Source: Trichodelitschia bisporula
Taxonomy: Eukaryota > Ascomycota > Dothideomycetes > Phaeotrichales > Phaeotrichaceae
DNA length: 64,000 nt
Assembly: GCA_010356995.1 (NCBI GenBank)
Contig: ML996689.1
Coordinates: 1,267,228-1,331,227 of the forward strand
Direction: 5' to 3'
Under the pieces are notes generated by a model. It was not told where the DNA came from. It saw nothing but the letters and a program-made list of their open reading frames with translations, and ran no database searches. Each line of letters starts with the position of its first letter. Positions within the stretch are counted from its first letter, which is position 1. Positions 58,915 to 64,000 of the stretch are shown piece by piece. A program made the translations under genes and the position numbers.

Positions 58915-60701
58915 TTACCGCTTCCCTTCCGGCGCAATCGTCCCCTCCGCATCCTCGCCCGACTTGCTCAACACCCGTCTATCAATCTCGCCCACCCTCT
59001 CCTTGCCCTTCTCCTTCCTCACACCCCTCAACCGTCCCCAAACCCTCGCTCCAAACCCCTGCTTCCGCCTCTCGGCCTCCTGCGCCTCAAGTATCCTCCT
59101 CTCAGCCTCCGCACTCTTACTCTTATCAATCTGTTGCTCCTTCCGGCGGCGCACCTCCTCCGGGTGAACAATCCTCTCTTCAATCTCCACCACCCGCTCA
59201 ACGCCGTGCTTCACCTTCTTCCGCGTCTTAACATACGCCTCCAACCCCACCAGCACCGCATAACTCTTACTCACACTCACCCGACTCATATCCACACCCT
59301 CCTCCCTCAGCGCGCGGACGAACAGGCGAAAATTTCGCGTCGGCGGGCGGTAGTGACCACTGAGCGGGGACAGACTCCTAAGCTGTCCATCCTTAATCTT
59401 AATCAACCCCGCCGCACTAATCCTCGCCCCATGCAAAAAACTCGAGTGCTGGAACGCCCCGCTCTGCTTGATGCCCACATAAAGCCGGAACGAAGTGTCA
59501 GCGACAAAGATCCAGCTATTCGGGCGCGTCGATTTCTGGAGCAGTTGGTTGAGGATCACGCTGGCGGAGACGTGCTTGAGTTTGTGGAGGCCCTTAGCCC
59601 GCGTCAGGTCGTGGTTGAGGTAGTGCTGAGCGTCTTCGGCAGAGCCCGGGTGCGGTCCGGCAGATATCGTTCCGGAAGAGGCGGTGCTGCTCGTGATGGC
59701 GCTGCTGAATGAGGCTCGCAGACCGCCCGCTCCGGATGCGGACGGTGGCCGGCGCACGATGCCTTCGGGCGAATCCATGAAGTCCGTAGACGTGGAAATG
59801 CGCTCGCCATTCCGCGCCCAACACAATCTGCCTTCCTTATCCACCACCACTAGGTAGTGTCTCCTCTCCTCACGGGACAAATATCGCACGCGCATCGAAT
59901 CAAGCCTCTCCCTCGAAACCGTAGGAAGCTCAATGTCACGCCCCTCTCCCTCGTCCAGCCAGTAGAAGAAATTCTCCGTCGTATCCGCTCTGCGCCACTC
60001 GTTGTGGTATGCCCGGAGATTGGACCCGTAGCGATGTTTCGAGTCCACCAGCTCCAGGAAGTACTGCAGGTCCATCATCTTCGCATTGCGGCGTCGTTCC
60101 TCTTTCGCTTCTGCTCGTCGTGCACGTCGTGCCTCACGCTCCGATAGCCGGCTTGTGTCGGATTCTCCCGAATCCCACTCCGTCGAGCTGTCATCTCCGC
60201 CAGCGCGCATTGCCACCGCTCCCACGCGCTGCCAGTTCCGTCGTGCGGCGTCGGCACTCGAGATACTCGCGCGAGCGGGGTCATGCCGTGAGATAGGGCG
60301 CGTGCGGGAGCGATATTGCACTAGACAAAATCAACGCCGCGCTCTCAGTATGCAGCGCAATCGCTTCATCAGGCAGCGGAAGAAGGGGTGCACCCACGCT
60401 CTTTAACCGCCTAGTCCCGCGCCCGTTAGTGCTATCCAGCGTGTACTGCACTCGCGACCCTCAGGCGACGTACCTCTATCCACCGTGTCTGTGGATCCAG
60501 TCCTATTCCCCGCATCTGCCGTCGCGTCCGATACCCTCTGTAATTGCGCTCGCGATGTCAGCGAGCGCCCAGGCTGCAGCCGCGGGGCAGAGATACCTGA
60601 ATCAGGCGCGCGGCATCGTACTGGCGGACGTCGGGCTGTGCGCTCGACGACTCCGCCGAACCATCACCGGTCGGCATCGCAGCCGGCACCGCGTGCTCCA
60701 T
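58915..60701 (-). CDS. Conserved fungal protein with residual IQ motif
   Basis: Resembles fungal proteins usually annotated as IQ/calmodulin-binding; function unknown. The best phase-consistent model is complement(join(58915..60320, 60398..60410, 60474..60515, 60597..60701)), 521 residues, with a 13-nt exon. Exon 1 starts MEHAVPAAMPTGDG and ends AARLIQ, the start of an IQ motif. The DNA just before exon 2 reads GYRTRRQMRG in frame with it, which would be the second half of that motif, but no GT-AG splice keeps exon 1 and this part together in phase. Further on come LDPQTRWIE, then AVKEL across the tiny exon, QYRSRTRP, RRNWQRVGAVAMRAG, MMDLQYFLELVD, RRHYLVVVDKEGRLCWARN and SGHYRPPTRNFRLFV. The C-terminus is a charged coiled-coil region. 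The large 3' exon is secure; the 5' end is uncertain. Confidence 0.72.
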
Positions 60702-63700
60702 AGGATCTAGGATAAAAGAGGGAGTGCTCGTGGAGGGAGTCGCGTGGGTGATGTGGGGTGACGGTGGTGGTGGAGGCCGGCGGGCTTGGCATGCGGCCCC
60801 GCAGCTTCGACGCAAGCTTCCATGCGCTGCTCGTGCTTTGCTTGGCACTTTAGGAGTGTCCGGGAGGGGAAACGGAGAAGGCACGGGAAGAACGGGAAGG
60901 GAAGGCCAGACCAGGGCGCTTGATTGGAGGCTGGTAGCCGTGCCGAGGAACCAGGGGGTTGACAAACTGCGGTGCGTGTGGCTGGGATGTGGCTAGAGCT
61001 TGTCCAAGTTGTGGAGGATGACCAGGATGGGGAAGTGATTGGTTGTGGGGACAGACGACACCATATCCGTCCCACTTCATCGTGGTGAACGTGATGGCGC
61101 AACGAGAGGATTCGGTTGGGTTTTGATGCGAAAGTTGGCGTTGGTGGCTGTGCCGAGTGGCGAATGTTGGAGTGTGGTATCTGTCGTCCGGGGATTTTCT
61201 CTGTCCATCCAAGCTCTCGGGGAATTTGACCAAATGCCACGCAGAGATTGGAGAAAAGAAATGGGCGACGCTGCGACATCATTTGTCAGGCGTAAGATAG
61301 GCCCGCTGGTCCGACTTCGACGCAGTTACGGCTTTCCACATTAGCTCTGCTTGCGCCTGCATCGACGCTATGCTGGAAGCAAGCAAGCAAGGCAGGCAGC
61401 AGTGGGAATCAGGCCAGGCCCGCGTCGAGGAGATATGCCAGTCGCATAATTACATAGCCTGCAGTCAGCAACTCGCGGGCCGCCTCCACATCAAAAATAG
61501 TGTGTAGGGGGGAGGGGGGGAAGGTCGTCCAATATCAAAGCAAAAGGGGCGAAGGTGTCATGTTTCCTCTCTTTCGCAGGATCATGAGGGAAAGGCTAAA
61601 CGAGCATGTGTGCGACAGGGGACGTTAGAGCCAGCATTGATCACTCCGGGGCGGGAGTTGGGGATGGCGGCAATATATTATCGTGCACACCAGACGGCAG
61701 TTTCGATAGAAGCGAACAACTGTGTTCGTGATTAAGGAGGGTGTACTCATCTATGCTGGATGCTAGGCTCGGGCAGCAAGCAGTTTGCAGCTCAAGTCCC
61801 AAGACACTCGAGTCGCTCAAGTCGCAAGGTCGTCCACGCAGCAGGTGCACAACAGGTGTTTGGTGCTTGCACGACCACGTCTCTCCCAGCGAACGTCCTT
61901 CGTCGGTCGGCTCCAACGCACTCTCGCGGCGGGTCAGTTCGATGTACCCCGATCTGGGCCTGCGTCACGACAGGCACCGAGACTTGAAGTGACGAAATTG
62001 ACATGCAGATAAAAAGTCTGGAGTATTTATGTGATGGAAGGATATGACAGAGAAAGAGCGTCGCATCAGAGACATGAGGTTACCGGGGGGGGGGGGAGGC
62101 GCCTCGGCATTGGGAAGGGCCGGGGGGCACGACGACGAGCTTGCGGTGACCTCGGGCGGTGGTTGTTGAAGAGGTCGGGAGGAGGAAGAGGGTACTGCAC
62201 GTTTACAAAATTATCGCGTACATTTGGGGGGGCAATGCAGAAGATGGAGAGGCAGAAGCAGAAGCAGAAGCAGAAGCAGAAGTTGATGACGGAGAACGAC
62301 AGAGGTTGGCCTTAAGACGAAATCCCAGAGAGGGGGGCCCCTCCCAATGTGGCACTAGTGGCAGGGCCCCACGCGCCCCCCGGCAGCGGCGGCGGCGGGC
62401 AGCAAAAGCGAGAAAGGCCAGACGATGGTGGACGGGTGGGCGGCCGGGAGATTTTGAGGTGCGTTGGGGTGGGATATGAGATGGAGGGGTTAGCGGACCG
62501 GCGGAACTACTGGCGGATGAGCTGGAGGGGCAGAATTGTGTATGCGCGTGTATGTGATCAATGTACGTTGTAAGTACTCCGTATGCGTGGGTTGAGTGAG
62601 TGGGGTGAGGGTGTGTGGTTGCGACTTGCGTGGGTTGTGTGGTTTGAAGTGCGTGCAGCAGAAAAGCAAGAGCAGAGCCTGGAGCTGCAGCCGCCAAACA
62701 GCTCCAAGGGAAGCCCAGACGACACCTCCAACTCCACTCCATCCACGTCAATTCCAACGCCCTGTCTTCCAACCTCCATCCTGACGTTTTCACGTCCGAT
62801 ATGAACATTGCTTTATTGCCACATGGTGGTCAAAGGCCCTGCAGGAATCTGCTCCTGTTTTATTTTTTGGCACCGTTTTCCCGCTTTTGGGTTGCGTGCA
62901 GCCTGAACCGCTCTCACCTGCCCAGCAGCGAGATGACGCTTGATGGCCACGTCTCTCGCTGCCCACCCCGAATATTCGGGTACGCCCGGCCATCAATGGG
63001 CCTCTTTTTCGCTTTTCGCCCTTTGCATGACCTTGCAGTCGAGATACGCGGCATATTTGTCCGGACGTAGCTCCCGTTGGCCCCCCCCCGTTGCTGGTAA
63101 TCGATCTCACATCAAAAGTGAGGGCAGATATTGAGATGCTGAAACGAGGTGCCCTTGCGGCTTAGGTCAAGCGCTAACATGGCTAAAAGGCTAACGGGAA
63201 CGGCTGTCTATTGCGTACGTTTTCCTGGGCGTGCGGCAATGGACAAGCTGGCGCCTTTTTTTCGGGGGTGGAGGGAGACCAGGCCTAACCGCTGCCCTCA
63301 TTTTGGGGTGGTGGTGGAGAGATGGGGAGAAGGGGGGGGGGATGTTGACTGCAGGCCACATCGCACTACTACCGTCATGACTCCTGCTTTATATTCTCAC
63401 TGCCGGAGAGAATCATGATCGATGTGCGATGGGCGATGGAAATGGAATCTGATCGATAATAAGCTAATATCGCAAGATACGGGGGGGGGCGGGGGTAGTA
63501 CTGGATCATTCACGCGCCCCCGTTGACGTACTTAGTTTCTGATCATATGTGGGGATATACATGGGGGAGGAATTGAAGATAGGTAAAGTTAGCAAGTAGT
63601 GTGAAGAGTACATGATATTACCCTTGTCGCTTTCATAGAGAAATATGTCTGTGGTTTGGTTGTCCCTTTCGTTCGCGTGCATCACGGGCGATTCGTTTCC

Positions 63701-64000
63701 CGTTCCCACCTCTCCTCCCCCCCCTCCTTCCAACCCCATGCTGAGAACTTTCATCCCATAAAAAATGCCAGGAACGTTCTTCCATCTCGTCATTAGACAT
63801 CAAACTCATCAATCATCATTTCCCCCCATCAGTGAAGTAATGCAGGATGCAAGGGCAGATGTAGGCCTTACTTTCATCCTCATCACCAGGTCCCACGATC
63901 CTCCGCCTCAGCTGGTGCCGGATATGCCGCTAGGATAGTGTGTGGTGGGATACGTTCTTGGCACAGATCACCAGCGGGCGAACCCTTGAAAAATGCTCAG
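60702..64000. other. Right-end region without supportable gene
   Basis: About 3.3 kb. It begins with the presumed promoter of the IQ-motif gene. Open frames such as 60707-61282 and 62203-62808 (both minus) are low-complexity and overlap others. It contains a G12 run (62085-62096) and a short cagaag microsatellite (about 62253-62281). A gene running off the right end cannot be excluded. Confidence 0.4.
62253..62281. repeat. cagaag hexanucleotide microsatellite
   Basis: Four to five uninterrupted cagaag units in a row, in a region with no supported gene. Confidence 0.85.

Noticed and set aside
62203-62808. 201-codon minus-strand open frame
   Set aside because: Low-complexity; part of it is just the cagaag microsatellite read as Ser-Ala repeats.

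Overview
The window looks like part of a filamentous ascomycete (Pezizomycotina) genome. Genes are split by short introns, mostly 45-100 nt with GTANGT-type donors and CTAAC-like branch sites. The families are eukaryotic and several are typical of moulds: DUF3176, Rax2, a Zn2Cys6 regulator with a fungal_trans domain, a dead-E2 FTS homologue and a Fet3-type multicopper oxidase. I cannot name the species. All gene models were spliced by hand; phases close and each runs to a stop codon unless stated.

Left part (0-15 kb): an unrecognised small protein (402-1293), the U2 snRNP core protein SF3B1/Hsh155 (minus), the COMPASS subunit Sdc1 (plus, divergent from Hsh155), ribosomal protein S13 (minus), a Fet3-like multicopper oxidase (plus) and a SLC26/SulP sulfate permease (minus). 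Middle (18-39 kb): the mitotic-exit GAP subunit Bub2, a DUF3176 membrane protein, a ChaC-type gamma-glutamylcyclotransferase, U2AF large subunit (minus), 8-oxoguanine glycosylase OGG1 (plus, divergent from U2AF), a LanC-like protein, the polarity landmark protein Rax2, the ER-Golgi cargo receptor Erv46 and an AKTIP/FTS-type inactive E2 (minus). Then comes about 9.9 kb with no gene I can support (38.8-48.7 kb), including a 10-N assembly gap. Right part (48.7-61 kb): an MFS transporter, a Zn2Cys6 transcription factor, a secreted Pro/Gly/Gln/Ala-rich repeat protein and a conserved fungal protein with a broken or spliced-out IQ motif. The last 3.3 kb hold nothing I can support.

There is no operon-like or biosynthetic-cluster logic; most genes are housekeeping. 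One functional link stands out: Hsh155 carries three RWD-type U2AF-ligand motifs, and the same window encodes U2AF large subunit, whose C-terminal UHM domain is known to bind such motifs. Both act at the branch site and 3' splice site. The most unusual observations are also about splicing: a predicted AT-AC intron in the multicopper oxidase gene, a 5-nt microexon in the ChaC gene and a 13-nt microexon in the IQ-motif gene. I saw no convincing new defence, mobile or biosynthetic system.
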